Assembly: GCA_025054935.1 (NCBI GenBank)
Contig: JANWZD010000002.1
Coordinates: forward strand, 236,145 to 300,144
DNA length: 64,000 nt
Direction of reading: 5' to 3'
Source of the DNA: Dehalococcoidia bacterium
Lineage (GTDB): Bacteria > Chloroflexota > Dehalococcoidia > SpSt-223
Under the pieces are notes generated by a model. The model had not been told where the DNA came from. It saw only the letters and a list, made by a program, of their open reading frames with translations, and did not search any database. Every line of letters begins with the position of its first letter. Position 1 is the first letter of the stretch. Positions 42,722 to 53,227 of this stretch are shown piece after piece. The position numbers were made by a program, and so were the translations under genes.

Positions 42722-43849
42722 TTAGCGCAGGCCTTGGCGGCGGAGGAACGGTGGGATATCGATATCCTGAACGCCGGGGTCGATTGTGGGCAAGCTCGGC
42801 AATGTCCGCGGACGGTCGGCCGCCGGCTGGGGCTGGGAAACCGGCCGCCCCTGCGGCTGGTAGAGCGGCGGTTGCGCTTCGGCTTGGCGCGTCTGCAGGC
42901 GGGCATCGAACCCGGTGGCGACGACCGTGATCCGAACCGTCTGATCGAGCGTCGGGTCGAAGGTCATACCGAAAATGATGTTCGCGTCCGGGTCTGCCGC
43001 TTTGCTGATGATCTCCGCCGCTTCGTCCACCTCGTAGAGCGTGAGATCTTCTCCACCTGAGACAACGAACAGTACGCCCTTCGCGCCGTCGATCGACTGG
43101 TCGAGCAGCGGGCTATTGATCGCCATGCGGGCGGCGTCGGCGGCGCGGGTGTCGCCGTGCCCTTCCCCAATCCCCATTAGCGCCGAGCCCGCGTCTTTCA
43201 TGATTGAGCGCACGTCAGCGAAGTCGACGTTGATCTCGCCGGGAACGGTGATCAGCTCCGAGATCCCTTGGATGCCTTGGCGCAGGACGTCATCCGCATA
43301 TTTGAATGCGTCGCGGGCGCGCGCCTTCTTGTCGAGCACGGCTTTGAGCCGATCGTTCGGGATGACAATGATGGTATCGACCTTCTCCTTCAGGCGGAGA
43401 ATGCCCTCCTCGGCGTACATCCGGCGCTTGTTGCCCTCCCAGCTGAAGGGACGGGTCACGACCGCAACCGTGAGGGCGCCGGCTTCGCGGGCGAGCTCGG
43501 CGACAACGGGAGCGGCGCCGGTTCCCGTGCCTCCGCCCATGCCCGCGGTAATGAACACCATGTCGGCGCCGCTGATGACCGAGAGGATCTCGTCGCGGCT
43601 TTCCTCAGCTGCCTTCATGCCCTGCTCCGGGTTGCCCCCGCAGCCAAGACCCTTCGTCAGCCGGTCGCCGATGCGGACCCGCGTTGGGGCTTCGGAGCGA
43701 ATGAGGGCTTGGGCATCGGTGTTGATAGCGATGAATTCCACCCCCCGAATGCCCTCTTGAATCATGTGATCGACCGCGTTGCTGCCGGCGCCGCCCACGC
43801 CGATGACTTTGATGACGGCGACGTTTTCGTGCTCGGCCGAGTCGTACAT
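42722..43849 (-). CDS. ftsZ: Cell division protein FtsZ
   Basis: Tubulin-like GTPase that forms the division ring. 375 residues: [14 protein letters not shown], the GTP signature [12 protein letters not shown] at about 103-114, T7 loop with [11 protein letters not shown], and a C-terminal tail ending [14 protein letters not shown], the conserved FtsA/SepF-binding peptide type. The ATG at 43849 has AAGGA about nine bases upstream. Last gene of the dcw cluster; a 139-base gap after ftsA may hold its own promoter (TTGCAT, 17 bases, CACAAT around 43917-43945, weak). Confidence 0.96.
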   Translation of the reverse strand: MYDSAEHENVAVIKVIGVGGAGSNAVDHMIQEGIRGVEFIAINTDAQALIRSEAPTRVRIGDRLTKGLGCGGNPEQGMKAAEESRDEILSVISGADMVFITAGMGGGTGTGAAPVVAELAREAGALTVAVVTRPFSWEGNKRRMYAEEGILRLKEKVDTIIVIPNDRLKAVLDKKARARDAFKYADDVLRQGIQGISELITVPGEINVDFADVRSIMKDAGSALMGIGEGHGDTRAADAARMAINSPLLDQSIDGAKGVLFVVSGGEDLTLYEVDEAAEIISKAADPDANIIFGMTFDPTLDQTVRITVVATGFDARLQTRQAEAQPPLYQPQGRPVSQPQPAADRPRTLPSLPTIDPGVQDIDIPPFLRRQGLR

Positions 43850-43988
43850 GGACCCGTTCCTTTCTCTCCGGTACCCGGCCCCGTCAATTTCGCCCTCGGA
43901 GGGCCGGCTCGGATTGTGACATAGGCTCCTCGCCCATGCAAGCAAGAAAGCCAGCGATGGCTCCCTCGTTTGCTCGCTTCGGCGCAGG

Positions 43989-45236
43989 TTAGGAGGGGAG
44001 CAGTTCGCGTGCCCAGCCGATCAAGCGGCGGGCAAGCGCTGCTCCTCCTGACCGCCGCTTTGCCGGGTGAGCGGTCCGCGAGTCGACCTCGCTTGCTCGC
44101 AGCCCCCACAGCAGCAGCCCGACGCTCGTCGCGTAGGCAGGGTCGGAGACGGTATCAGTCAGCCCGCGAAGGCGGCGCGGCCGGCCCACGCGGACCGGCA
44201 TCCGATAGGCCTCGCGCGCGAAGGCGTCGATCCCAACCAGATTGGCGCTTCCGCCCGTCAGGACGATGCCGGCCGGCAGCAAGCCGTCGTAGCCCGAGCG
44301 CTTCACGTCGGCGATGATCATCTGGAGGATGTCGTCAACGCGCGCTTCGACGATCTCGCAGAGGTGGCGGCGCGACTCCTGCCGTTTCTCCTCGGCGCCA
44401 AACGCCGGCAGATCGATCAGGTCATTGGGGGGAACGAGCCGGGGCTGTGCTTGGGCGTAGCGCGCTTTCAGCTCCTCCGCCACTTGGAACGAGGTGCGCA
44501 GCGTCACTGCGATGTCATTCGAGAGGTGCCAGCCGCCGACCGGAAGACAGGACGTATGCCATACCGCGCCGTCGACGAAGAGCGCTACGTCCGTCGTGCC
44601 GCCGCCGATATCGGCAAGGAGGACCCCCATCTCCTTCTCTTCCTCGCTCAGCACTGCCTCCGCCGAGGCGAGCGGCTGGAGCACGAGGTCGTCCACATCG
44701 ACGCCGGCCAAGTTGACGCACTTTGTCAGGTTCTGGATCGATGTCGTCGCGCCAGAGATAAGGTGGGTCTCAACTTCGAGCCGAAACCCGTGCATGCCGA
44801 TCGGGTTCTTCACCCCTTCTTGGCCGTCGACCGTATAGGAGCGCGGGATGATGTGGATCAGCTCGCGGTTGGAGGGGATCGGGATCGCGCGCGCCGACTC
44901 GATCACCCGCGTCGAGTCGTCCAGCGTGATCACCCGGTCGGGATGGGTGATGGCGATCACGCCGCGGTTGTTTTGCGAGCGGATGTGGTCGCCCGAGATG
45001 CCGACGTAGGCGGAGACGATCTTAAAACCGCTTGTTCGCTCCGCTTTCTCGATTGAGGCAACCACAGACCCCACGGTCGCGTCGAGGTCGACAATCGAAC
45101 CTTTCTTCAGCCCCCGAGCCGGAGCAACCCCGACGCCCAGGATCTCTGTTTCCCCGCCGCGGCCCCGGCCACCAACAAGGGTACAGATTTTTGTCGTTCC
45201 GATGTCGATCGCCGCGATTACTCGGTCGTTTCCCAC
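43989..45236 (-). CDS. ftsA: Cell division protein FtsA
   Basis: Actin-like ATPase that anchors FtsZ to the membrane. 415 residues: [14 protein letters not shown] phosphate-binding start, 1C subdomain, [19 protein letters not shown] phosphate 2, and [14 protein letters not shown] adenosine motif. The C-terminal amphipathic helix ([15 protein letters not shown]) is the membrane-targeting sequence. GTG start six bases after ftsQ. Confidence 0.95.
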   Translation of the reverse strand: MGNDRVIAAIDIGTTKICTLVGGRGRGGETEILGVGVAPARGLKKGSIVDLDATVGSVVASIEKAERTSGFKIVSAYVGISGDHIRSQNNRGVIAITHPDRVITLDDSTRVIESARAIPIPSNRELIHIIPRSYTVDGQEGVKNPIGMHGFRLEVETHLISGATTSIQNLTKCVNLAGVDVDDLVLQPLASAEAVLSEEEKEMGVLLADIGGGTTDVALFVDGAVWHTSCLPVGGWHLSNDIAVTLRTSFQVAEELKARYAQAQPRLVPPNDLIDLPAFGAEEKRQESRRHLCEIVEARVDDILQMIIADVKRSGYDGLLPAGIVLTGGSANLVGIDAFAREAYRMPVRVGRPRRLRGLTDTVSDPAYATSVGLLLWGLRASEVDSRTAHPAKRRSGGAALARRLIGWARELLPS

Positions 45237-45242
45237 TGCCGC

Positions 45243-46061
45243 CTACCGGATGAATGGCCGGGCGCCGAAGCGGAGATCGACTGCGGTGAACGAGATCTTG
45301 CGGGCGCGGGCCGTCTCGACAATCGCTTTCAGCGTCGCGAGTTTGTACTCAAGGTCTTCGCCGTCCCCAAACCGGGCTTGCCAGCCTCCGTCGGTGATGA
45401 CGAGCAGCCCTCCTCTCTCACTATACTCGAACCGCTTCGCTTTCACCCCCACCAGCGGCGGCAGCGCGCGGTCGAGCGCTACCGCCAGCTTGACGGGCTC
45501 AGGCGGGACGCGGGCGCCCGGCTTCAGCGGAGCACTGCTCCCAGAGATCACGACCGGAAGCGTCGGCGCTGCTTGGGGGATCACCTCAAGCACGACCCCT
45601 TCCTCGTCAATGAGATAGCGTGTGCTCCCTGCCTGCCAGATCGCCCACGGCGTCCGTTCTTCGAGCGTCAGTTCGATTTCCCCCGGCAGGCGGCGCGTTA
45701 CGGTGACGCTCTTGATCCGCGGAAGAGCGGTCAGCGACTCGGCGATCGCGCGGTCCGACACTTCGAGCACATGCCGCCCCTCCAGGCGCGCTGCCGCGAT
45801 CACGTCGCCGGGGGAGATCGTTTGAAGACCGCGAACGTGCACCTGAGAGACCCGGAACATCGGCTGATTATAGAGAGTAACGAGACCTGCAGCCACGAGA
45901 GGCGCCGCCAGCAGGGGGAGGACGCGTTGCCATGAGGGGAGGGGGATCGCCGCGAGCCGAAGGTATACCCGCCGCCAGAGCGCCCGCCGAGGAGAACGGC
46001 CGGCGACCCGACGGCGGCCGAAGGCCCAGCTGATACTGCTCTGGCGCACAGCGAAGTTCAC
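45243..46061 (-). CDS. ftsQ: Cell division protein FtsQ/DivIB
   Basis: 272-residue single-pass divisome protein. A basic cytoplasmic tail (about 50 residues), membrane helix VLPLLAAPLVAAGLVTLY, POTRA domain starting FRVSQVHVRGLQTISPGDV, then the FtsQ domain with LIDEEGVVLEV. The GTG at 46061 overlaps the murB stop (GTGA); the frame extends to 46112 inside murB. Confidence 0.9.
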   Translation of the reverse strand: MNFAVRQSSISWAFGRRRVAGRSPRRALWRRVYLRLAAIPLPSWQRVLPLLAAPLVAAGLVTLYNQPMFRVSQVHVRGLQTISPGDVIAAARLEGRHVLEVSDRAIAESLTALPRIKSVTVTRRLPGEIELTLEERTPWAIWQAGSTRYLIDEEGVVLEVIPQAAPTLPVVISGSSAPLKPGARVPPEPVKLAVALDRALPPLVGVKAKRFEYSERGGLLVITDGGWQARFGDGEDLEYKLATLKAIVETARARKISFTAVDLRFGARPFIR

Positions 46062-47062
46062 CGCTCCGCCTCGCCCACAATCTGGATCTCCAACTCGAGG
46101 AAGACACCCCACTGCGCGAAGACCCGCTCACGGACGAGGTCAACGAGCGCAAGCACGTCGGCTGCGGTGGCACCGCCCAAGTTGAGCATGAAGTTCCCAT
46201 GCAAGTCGGAGACGCGCACCGCCCCGACCTGCGCACCTTTCAGATTCGCCCGCTCGATCAGCCAGCCCGCCGCGGCTTCCGGCGGGTTCTTGAAAATTGA
46301 GCCCGCCCCGGCGCCGACGGGCTGCGTTCGGCGGCGGTACTGCGAGTATTGCGCGACGGCAGCGCGCAACGTAAGAGGATCGCCGCGGCGGAGCGCGAAC
46401 TTGGCGGCAAGGACGACCGGCCGCGGACAGGAGGGGGCTGCCTCCTTGAGTAGGCTGGCGCGGTACGTCAGCCCCAGTTCCGCTGCCGGCCGCCACACCG
46501 GCACGTCGCTCGCCGGGTGGAGAAGAAGGGCGGCGGTCATGCTGCTCGCCATCTCACCGCCGTGCGCGCCGGCGTTGTTGACGACTGCGCCGCCGACAGT
46601 GCCGGGAATATCCACCGCCCATTCGAGCCCTGCCCAGCCCGCCAGCGCCGTTCGCCTCGCCAATGCCGCAAGCGGCATCCCCGCCTCGACCGTCAGCTCG
46701 AGCGTCTCAGCAGCCGGCTGTTCGTTAGCAAGAGCAAGCGCTTCCTCCAGCGAACGTTGGCGCGGCGGCCGACTGCCGGACGGCTCGCCCATCACTTGCC
46801 GAGCACGGCTCTCAATGACGACGCCCCGGACCCCGCCGTCGAGCACGAGGAGGTTGCTCCCTCCTCCGATCACGAGGACGGGGAGGTCCTCTTCCCACGC
46901 CGCCCGCACCGCGGCAATCAGCTGGGGGAGTGTCCGCGCTTGGACATAGGCGTCTGCCGGACCGCCGATGCGGAAGGTCGTGTGCTTCGCGAGCGGCTCG
47001 TCGAACCGCACCGGGACAACCCCGCGCAGCCGCGCCGCGAACGCAGTTCGCCGCTCGTTCAT
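46058..47062 (-). CDS. murB: UDP-N-acetylenolpyruvoylglucosamine reductase
   Basis: FAD enzyme making UDP-MurNAc with NADPH. 334 residues: KHTTFRIGGPADAYV, VIGGGSNLLVLDGGV, GLEWAVDIPGTVGGAVVNNAGAHGGEM, the catalytic Ser in AGSIFKNPP, and the C-terminal Glu region. ATG start overlaps the murC stop by four bases. Confidence 0.95.
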   Translation of the reverse strand: MNERRTAFAARLRGVVPVRFDEPLAKHTTFRIGGPADAYVQARTLPQLIAAVRAAWEEDLPVLVIGGGSNLLVLDGGVRGVVIESRARQVMGEPSGSRPPRQRSLEEALALANEQPAAETLELTVEAGMPLAALARRTALAGWAGLEWAVDIPGTVGGAVVNNAGAHGGEMASSMTAALLLHPASDVPVWRPAAELGLTYRASLLKEAAPSCPRPVVLAAKFALRRGDPLTLRAAVAQYSQYRRRTQPVGAGAGSIFKNPPEAAAGWLIERANLKGAQVGAVRVSDLHGNFMLNLGGATAADVLALVDLVRERVFAQWGVFLELEIQIVGEAER

Positions 47063-48408
47063 CTGGTGAGCCGTTCGAGCACAAGCCCGGCTGCCCGGGA
47101 GATATCGCCGGCGCCGATGAGCGCGAGCACATCGCCCGGCCGCAGTTCTGCCGCTACGGCTGCGGCCGACTCTTCGACTGACCCGGTTGCGCGCACGTCA
47201 GGATGCTGAATCGCCGCAGCGAGGTCCGCAGCGCGGATGCCCCACACATCGCGCTCGCGAGCGGGGTAGATATCGGCGATACGGACGAGGTCGGCCTCGC
47301 CGAAGGCGGTCGCAAACTCCGGCAAGAGCAGCTTCGTCCGGCTGAAGGTATGGGGCTGATGGAGGCAGACAATCCGCCGCCGCGGATAGGCCACGCGCAG
47401 CGCCGCGAGCGCAACCCGGATCTCCGTCGGATGATGGCTGTAATCATCGATCACGAGCACGCCGTTCGCTTCCCCCACCGGCTCCAGCCGCCGCTTGGCT
47501 CCTCGGAAGCGTTCCAGCGCCGCGGCCGCCGTCTCGACCGCAACCCCCGCTGCGCTTGTCGCCGCGAGCGCGCCGAGCGCGTTTTGCACATTATGCCGCC
47601 CCGGCACCGCGAGCCGAACCGTGAGCGCATGGTCGCCGGCAAGCCGAAACTGGCTGCTGCTCCCCTCGAGCGTAATCGCCTCTGCCCGCCACGTTCCCCC
47701 CGCGAGGCCATAGGTGTCGACGGCGCAGCCCGTCTCCTCCCAATGCCACCCGCGCAGCCACGGGTCATCCCAGCAGAGGATCAAGCGCGAGCGCACCTGG
47801 CGGGCGAACTGGCGGAAGGCGGCGCGGATTTCGGCAAGATCACGGTAGAGGTCGAGGTGGTCTGCTTCGACGTTCGTAATCACCGCGATCTCCGGAGCGA
47901 GATGGAGAAAGCTCCGGTCGTACTCGTCAGCCTCGGCGACCAGCCAGGGGCCGGCGCCTCTCCTCGCGTTCGTGTCGAGGCCGCGGATCACTCCTCCGAC
48001 GAGGAAGGTCGGGTCCTCTCCCGCCTCAAGGAGAATGTGGGCGATCATCGCGCTGGTCGTCGTCTTGCCGTGCGTGCCGGCGACCGCAATCCCGCGCCGT
48101 CCTGCCATCAGCTGGCCGAGCAGCGCTCCCCGCTTGATAATCGGGATCCCAGCAGCGCGCGCCGCCTCGAGTTCCGGGTTGTCCGCCGGGATTGCGGCGC
48201 TCACCACTACCAGCTGGGCATCGCCGATATTGGCTGCCGCATGGCCTTCGTACAGCTGCGCGCCTCGCGCGGCGAGCCGTTTCGCAAGGGGCCCTAACGA
48301 CAAATCTGACCCGCTGATGCGATGGCCATCCTCCTGCAGCACCGTTGCGAGGGCGCTCATCCCGATGCCCCCGATGCCGACAAAATGGATCCGGTCTGGC
48401 AGTTTCAT
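47059..48408 (-). CDS. murC: UDP-N-acetylmuramate-L-alanine ligase
   Basis: Adds L-Ala to UDP-MurNAc using ATP. 449 residues: IHFVGIGGIGMSALA, ATP motif AVAGTHGKTTTSAMIAH, VVSAAIPADNPEL, ITNVEADHLD, VIDDYSHHPTEI and CLHQPHTFSRT. Overlaps murG and murB by four bases each. Confidence 0.96.
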   Translation of the reverse strand: MKLPDRIHFVGIGGIGMSALATVLQEDGHRISGSDLSLGPLAKRLAARGAQLYEGHAAANIGDAQLVVVSAAIPADNPELEAARAAGIPIIKRGALLGQLMAGRRGIAVAGTHGKTTTSAMIAHILLEAGEDPTFLVGGVIRGLDTNARRGAGPWLVAEADEYDRSFLHLAPEIAVITNVEADHLDLYRDLAEIRAAFRQFARQVRSRLILCWDDPWLRGWHWEETGCAVDTYGLAGGTWRAEAITLEGSSSQFRLAGDHALTVRLAVPGRHNVQNALGALAATSAAGVAVETAAAALERFRGAKRRLEPVGEANGVLVIDDYSHHPTEIRVALAALRVAYPRRRIVCLHQPHTFSRTKLLLPEFATAFGEADLVRIADIYPARERDVWGIRAADLAAAIQHPDVRATGSVEESAAAVAAELRPGDVLALIGAGDISRAAGLVLERLTR

Positions 48409-49487
48409 TGCTTCCCCAGCTCAAGAACGAGACCCCCGAGCGCGGCGGCAGCATCGGGGCGGGCAAGCGCGCGGGCAGCGGTCGCCATCCTCGCGAGGCA
48501 GTCCGGCATCGCTGCCAGCGCGAGGACCGTAGCAGGGAGTTCGTCCGCCCGCTCATTGGGCAGAAGCACGCTTGCTCCTTTTCGCGCCAAGTATTCGGCG
48601 TTCTTGATCTGCGACGAGAACGGACCGGGCACGAGCAGGCTCCCCCGGCCGACGGCGGGATATTCGCCGAGGACTGAGGCACCAGCCCGCGAGACGATCA
48701 GGTCGGCGGCGGCGAGCGCGGCCGGCATCTCTGCCTCAAGATACGCCGCGGGATGGTAGCGAGTCTGCCAGTGGGGCGGGAGCGTCTTACGGGCGGCTGC
48801 CACGCGGTCGTAGTCCGCCTGGCCGGTAAGGTGGATGACCTGTCCTCGCTCGAGAAGTTGCTCCAAGCCGGCCAGCACCGCCTCGTTCAGCCGCCGCGCC
48901 CCAAGTGAGCCGCCGACGACCGTCACCGTGAAACCGTCTGGCGCGAGCCCCAACTCCCTGCGCGCGGCGGCCGCCTCGCGCGGCCGGAACCCTGGCCGAA
49001 CAGGATAGCCGGTGACGACGACTTCTCTCGCAAGGAAAGCGCGCGCCTCGGGTGTCGAAGCGGCGACGACGGTGGCGACCCGGCTGAGGAAACGCACCGC
49101 CCAGCCCGGCACGACATCCGGCAGGTAGACAAGCGACGGGATGGCACGCAGCCGCGCTGCCAGCACCGCCGGCGCAGAAACATAGCCGCCGGTCGCCAGC
49201 ACGACCGCAGGGCGAAACGATTCGAGCAGCCGGAGCGCTGCGCGAACCCCTGCCATGGTTGCGAAGAGACCGCGCGCCATTCCGACCGGGCTGCGCCCGC
49301 GCAGGGCGCCGACGGGCAAGGAGACGTAGCGCACCCCCGCGCGCTCGACGATCTCGCGCTCGAGGCTGCGTCCGCTGCCGGCCCACAGGGGCTCGATAGG
49401 GGCTCCTGCTGCACGCAGCCAGTCGAGGACGACGAGCGCGGGATAGAGATGTCCGCCCGTGCCCCCGCCGGTGAGGAGAAGCCGCAT
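48405..49487 (-). CDS. murG: UDP-GlcNAc:undecaprenyl-PP-MurNAc-pentapeptide GlcNAc transferase
   Basis: Makes lipid II from lipid I at the inner membrane face. 360 residues, GT28 family: LLLTGGGTGGHLYPALVV, LATGGYVSAPAVLAA, VVGGSLGARRLNEAV and ADLIVSRAGASVLGEYPAVGRGSLLVP. ATG start five bases after the ftsW stop. Confidence 0.95.
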   Translation of the reverse strand: MRLLLTGGGTGGHLYPALVVLDWLRAAGAPIEPLWAGSGRSLEREIVERAGVRYVSLPVGALRGRSPVGMARGLFATMAGVRAALRLLESFRPAVVLATGGYVSAPAVLAARLRAIPSLVYLPDVVPGWAVRFLSRVATVVAASTPEARAFLAREVVVTGYPVRPGFRPREAAAARRELGLAPDGFTVTVVGGSLGARRLNEAVLAGLEQLLERGQVIHLTGQADYDRVAAARKTLPPHWQTRYHPAAYLEAEMPAALAAADLIVSRAGASVLGEYPAVGRGSLLVPGPFSSQIKNAEYLARKGASVLLPNERADELPATVLALAAMPDCLARMATAARALARPDAAAALGGLVLELGKQ

Positions 49488-49491
49488 CGCG

Positions 49492-50679
49492 CTACCGCTC
49501 GACAGCAGGATGGCGCGGGCGTCCGGCCACGCGGGGAGGGGGAGGCGCGTCGGGCATCGGCAGCGCGGCCGCTTCTTCTGGTTCGGGTGGCGACGCTGTC
49601 CGCGAGATGTTAAGAAGGATGCCGACCGCGCAGAATGTCGCCATCAGCGCTGACCCGCCGTAGGAGATAAACGGCAGCGGGATCCCCGTGAATGGAATGG
49701 TGCGGGTGATCCCGCCGATATTAATGAAGGCCTGCAGACAGAGCCATGTCGTAATGCCGGCTGCAAGCAGGGCGCCAAACCGGTCGGGACAGCGGGCGGC
49801 GGTCCGGAAGCCGCGGATGCCGAAGAGGACGAAGAGCGAGATCACGACGACGGTTCCGATGAAGCCGAGTTCCTCAGCGATGATCGCGAAGATCGCGTCC
49901 GAGTGCGAACCGAAGACATAGAAAAATTTCTGCCGGCTCGAACCGAAGCCGAGCCCGGTCAGCCCGCCGCTGCCGATCGCGATCAGCGACTGGATGATAT
50001 GGAAGCCGTTTCCAAGGGGGTCTTTCCAGGGGTCGAGGAACGCTTCGAGGCGGCTGCTACGGTAGCTTGCGGCGAGCAGGAGCGGCGTGAGGGCCGCGAT
50101 CCCGCCGAAGATGGCGATCATGAAGGTAGACGGAGCGCCGGCGAGATAGAACAGGACAATCGCGGTTGCCACGATGACGACGGTCGTGCCGAGGTCCGGC
50201 TGCAGCAGGATTGGGACGACCATCGCTCCGACGATCAGGCCGAAGGGGATGAAGCCGCTGCCGAGGCGCTTGATCCGCTCAGGGTGGTCGGCCAGCCAGG
50301 CCGCGAGATAGAGGATCAGCGCCAGCTTGACAAACTCGCTCGGCTGCACCGCGGGAAGCGGTCCGACCTGGATCCAGCGTTGGGCGCCGTAGACATTCAC
50401 TCCCACGCCCGGGATCAAGACGAGGAGGAGCGCCGCGATGCCGCTCAAGGCGATCGGGAACGCCAGCCGTCTCCAGAAGGTGAATGGAATGCGCCAGCAG
50501 ACCACCATCAAGATCGCCCCCGGCACTGCGAAGATCAGCTGGCGCGCGATGAAGTAGGTAGGGTCGTTGTACTCTGCCATCGCGAGAGCGAAGGAGGCCG
50601 AGTACAGCGCCTGCAGGCCGACCATCACTAAGATTGCAACGACGCCGAGCAGCAGGTAATCGGCGCGCTGGCGGGTCAT
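49492..50679 (-). CDS. ftsW: Lipid II polymerase FtsW (SEDS family)
   Basis: 395-residue integral membrane glycosyltransferase for septal peptidoglycan. About ten helices; GARRWI-type region seen as YGAQRWIQVGPLPAVQPSEFVKLALILYLA, QPDLGTTVVI, and the C-terminal GIPLPFISYGGSALMATFCAVGILLNI signature. C-terminal tail Pro-rich. ATG overlaps the murD stop. Confidence 0.95.
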   Translation of the reverse strand: MTRQRADYLLLGVVAILVMVGLQALYSASFALAMAEYNDPTYFIARQLIFAVPGAILMVVCWRIPFTFWRRLAFPIALSGIAALLLVLIPGVGVNVYGAQRWIQVGPLPAVQPSEFVKLALILYLAAWLADHPERIKRLGSGFIPFGLIVGAMVVPILLQPDLGTTVVIVATAIVLFYLAGAPSTFMIAIFGGIAALTPLLLAASYRSSRLEAFLDPWKDPLGNGFHIIQSLIAIGSGGLTGLGFGSSRQKFFYVFGSHSDAIFAIIAEELGFIGTVVVISLFVLFGIRGFRTAARCPDRFGALLAAGITTWLCLQAFINIGGITRTIPFTGIPLPFISYGGSALMATFCAVGILLNISRTASPPEPEEAAALPMPDAPPPPRVAGRPRHPAVER

Positions 50680-52040
50680 CGTTCCCTCGCCAGCCGCCAG
50701 ACGAGCTGTCGGAACGCGTCGCCGCGCGCTTCGTAGTCGCGGAACTGGTCGAAGCTGGCGCAGGCGGGAGAGAGGAGCACGACATCGCCCGCCTGCGCGA
50801 CAGCGACTGCTCGCTCCATCGCCTCCTCGAGCGTGGCGCGCTCATCGACCGCGGCGAGCCCAGCAGCGGCAAGCTGAGCGGAAAGCGCCGGACCGATTTC
50901 GCCGAACACGATCGCGCGCTTCACGCGCTGGGCAGCGACGGCGACCAGTTCGTCGAAGGGAAGGTTCTTCGAGCGTCCCCCGGCAAGCCAGATGATCGGG
51001 CGGTCGAACGTGCGAAGCGCCGCCACGGCGCGCGCCGGCGAGGTCGCGATGCTGTCATTGACGAACAGCACACCGCCGCGCTCGGCGACCGGTTCGAGCC
51101 GGTGCGGCACGCCGCTGAAGGCCCGCAGCGCCTCGCGGATGGCATCGTCAGGCGCTCCGGCGGCACGCGCGGCTGCTGCCGCGGCTAGCGCATTCGAGAT
51201 ATTATGTCGACCAGGCAGCCGCAGCTCCCCCGCCGCGACAATCTTCCGCGTCGTGCCGTCGGCGAGCCACAGCGCGCCGTCGGCAAGGAAGGCGCCCCGT
51301 TCCACGGGCTGCTCCAGCGAGAACCAGTGGACCTCGCTTGCTAGCCCCTCGGCAAACCGGACGACGTTTGGGTCGTCACGATTGAGGATCGCCACGTCGC
51401 CGGCGCGCTGGTAGCGGACAATGTTTCGCTTCGCCTCGTAGTACTCCTCGAGCGAGGCGTGTCGGTCGAGATGGTCGGGCGATAGCACCGTCACCACCGC
51501 GACAGCGGGGCTGCGGTCAAAGATTGCGAGCTGAAAGCTGGACAGTTCCATTACGACCACGTCTTCCGGCGCGATGTCGGGCAGGGCGCTGATGAGCGGA
51601 AGGCCGATGTTGCCGCCGACCCAGACCCGCTTCGGCCCCCGACGCAGAATTTCCCCGATCAAGGTCGTCGTCGTGGTCTTGCCGCTCGAGCCGGTCACCC
51701 CGATGATGGGAGCGGGGCACCGCTCCACCACCAGCAGCGGTTCCGACCGGAGCGGGATGCCGGCAGCCCGCGCCGCGGCCACCATCGGCGTCGTGAGGGG
51801 CACCCCCGGCGAAAGAAACAGGGCATCCGCCGTCAGCGCATCTTCGACCCGGTTCGCGCCGAGGACCAGCCGCACGGGCAAGTCGCCGACCTGACGGAGA
51901 GCGGCGCCGAGCGCAGCCGGACGGCGCAGGTCGCTGACAGTCACGCGCGCGCCGAGGCTCGCGAGGTAGCGGGTCAGCGCGGCGCCTTCGCGGCCGAGGC
52001 CGACGATGGTCACCGTTGCGCCTGCATACGGGTCGGTCAT
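50676..52040 (-). CDS. murD: UDP-N-acetylmuramoyl-L-alanine-D-glutamate ligase
   Basis: Adds D-Glu to UDP-MurNAc-L-Ala. 454 residues: VTIVGLGREGAALTRYL, GVTGSSGKTTTTTLIGEIL, VVMELSSFQL, VLSPDHLDRHASLEEYY, FVNDSIATSPARAVAAL. The open frame continues back to 52952, but that part is an out-of-frame shadow of mraY; the ATG at 52040 overlaps the mraY stop by four bases. Confidence 0.95.
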   Translation of the reverse strand: MTDPYAGATVTIVGLGREGAALTRYLASLGARVTVSDLRRPAALGAALRQVGDLPVRLVLGANRVEDALTADALFLSPGVPLTTPMVAAARAAGIPLRSEPLLVVERCPAPIIGVTGSSGKTTTTTLIGEILRRGPKRVWVGGNIGLPLISALPDIAPEDVVVMELSSFQLAIFDRSPAVAVVTVLSPDHLDRHASLEEYYEAKRNIVRYQRAGDVAILNRDDPNVVRFAEGLASEVHWFSLEQPVERGAFLADGALWLADGTTRKIVAAGELRLPGRHNISNALAAAAAARAAGAPDDAIREALRAFSGVPHRLEPVAERGGVLFVNDSIATSPARAVAALRTFDRPIIWLAGGRSKNLPFDELVAVAAQRVKRAIVFGEIGPALSAQLAAAGLAAVDERATLEEAMERAVAVAQAGDVVLLSPACASFDQFRDYEARGDAFRQLVWRLARER

Positions 52041-53098
52041 GAGGGCACCGTCAGCGCCAGAGCGATCCCGATCATTGCGCACAGCATGCCAACCAGCCAG
52101 TAGCGTGTCACGATTCGGGTTTCCGGCCACCCCAGCAGTTCGAAGTGATGGTGGAGCGGCGCCATTCTGAACAGCCGCTTGCCCTTCGTCAGCTTGAAGT
52201 AGCTGACTTGGAAGATGACCGAGAGGGTGGTGACGACGAAGGGCAGCCCAACGACCGGGAGCAGGAGCCACTGCCCGGTCATCAGAGCGACAACACCAAG
52301 CGTGCCGCCGAGCGCGAGCGAGCCGGTATCCCCCATGAACACCTGGGCGGGATGAGCGTTGAACCACAGAAAGGCCAAGATCGCTCCGGCAACGGTAAAG
52401 CAGAACGTGACGAGGTAGGACTGTCCCTGCAGGTACGCGATCACCCCGTAGGCAGCGAACGATTGCGCTGCGAGGCCGCCCGCCAGCCCGTCGAGCCCAT
52501 CGGTCAGGTTGACGGCGTGGCTCGTTCCCATGATCACGAAGGCTGCTATCGGCAGATAGAGCAGCCCCAGCGAATAGCCGCCGACAAACGGGATGTTGAT
52601 CTTGTCGAGCCGCAGCCCGAAGTGAAGCATCAGGGCCGCCGTCACCGAAATCAGCAACAGCCAGACAAATTTGAAGCGCGCTGTCAGCCCCGTCTTCTCT
52701 CCTCCTGCCAAATTGAGCAGGTCGTCGATCGCTCCGAGGATGCCGGAAGCGACGAGCACGCCGAGCGGCACCAGCATCGAGAGTCGGCCGATGAGGTTGA
52801 GCGGAACTGTCACGATGAAGACGGTAATGAAGATCAGCAGGCCGCCCATGGTGGGGGTGCCGGCCTTGACCGAGTGCGTCTTCGGCCCCTCGAGGCGGAT
52901 CTGCTTGCCGATGCGGTGGCGGACTAAAAACCGGATCAGCGGCCGGCCCCACGCAAGCCCGATCAGGAATGCTAATGCCGCCACCGTCAGCGCGTAGGCC
53001 ATGACGAGCGCCGTAACATCGCCGACCGGCACGAACTGCTCTGCTTCGAGCAGGGTCGCCTCGTGGAGCGGGAGATCAGCGCGCATCGCAGCGATCAT
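52037..53098 (-). CDS. mraY: Phospho-N-acetylmuramoyl-pentapeptide transferase
   Basis: Makes lipid I from UDP-MurNAc-pentapeptide and undecaprenyl phosphate. 353 residues, ten helices: GPKTHSVKAGTPTMGGLLI, AIDDLLNL, NLTDGLDGLAGG, FMGDTGSLALGG and MAPLHHHFELLGW. ATG at 53098, with a second ATG four codons on. The 129-base gap before it breaks the otherwise continuous translational coupling of the cluster. Confidence 0.96.
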   Translation of the reverse strand: MIAAMRADLPLHEATLLEAEQFVPVGDVTALVMAYALTVAALAFLIGLAWGRPLIRFLVRHRIGKQIRLEGPKTHSVKAGTPTMGGLLIFITVFIVTVPLNLIGRLSMLVPLGVLVASGILGAIDDLLNLAGGEKTGLTARFKFVWLLLISVTAALMLHFGLRLDKINIPFVGGYSLGLLYLPIAAFVIMGTSHAVNLTDGLDGLAGGLAAQSFAAYGVIAYLQGQSYLVTFCFTVAGAILAFLWFNAHPAQVFMGDTGSLALGGTLGVVALMTGQWLLLPVVGLPFVVTTLSVIFQVSYFKLTKGKRLFRMAPLHHHFELLGWPETRIVTRYWLVGMLCAMIGIALALTVPS

Positions 53099-53227
53099 CC
53101 ATGACGACGGGTGAGCAGGACATCCCCTCGCCGACCAAGCGCACGCTGTGCCCGCCGCGGCGCCGTTCGGGGCCAGCGGGGGGCCTGAGCGGGAACGTGC
53201 CGGAAGAAGGCTGCCTCCCCGCTGGGA

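Noticed and set aside
50676-52952. A 758-residue MurD with a long N-terminal extension
   Set aside because: The first 304 residues are an out-of-frame reading of mraY (Arg, Ala, His-rich). MurD starts at 52040, overlapping the mraY stop.
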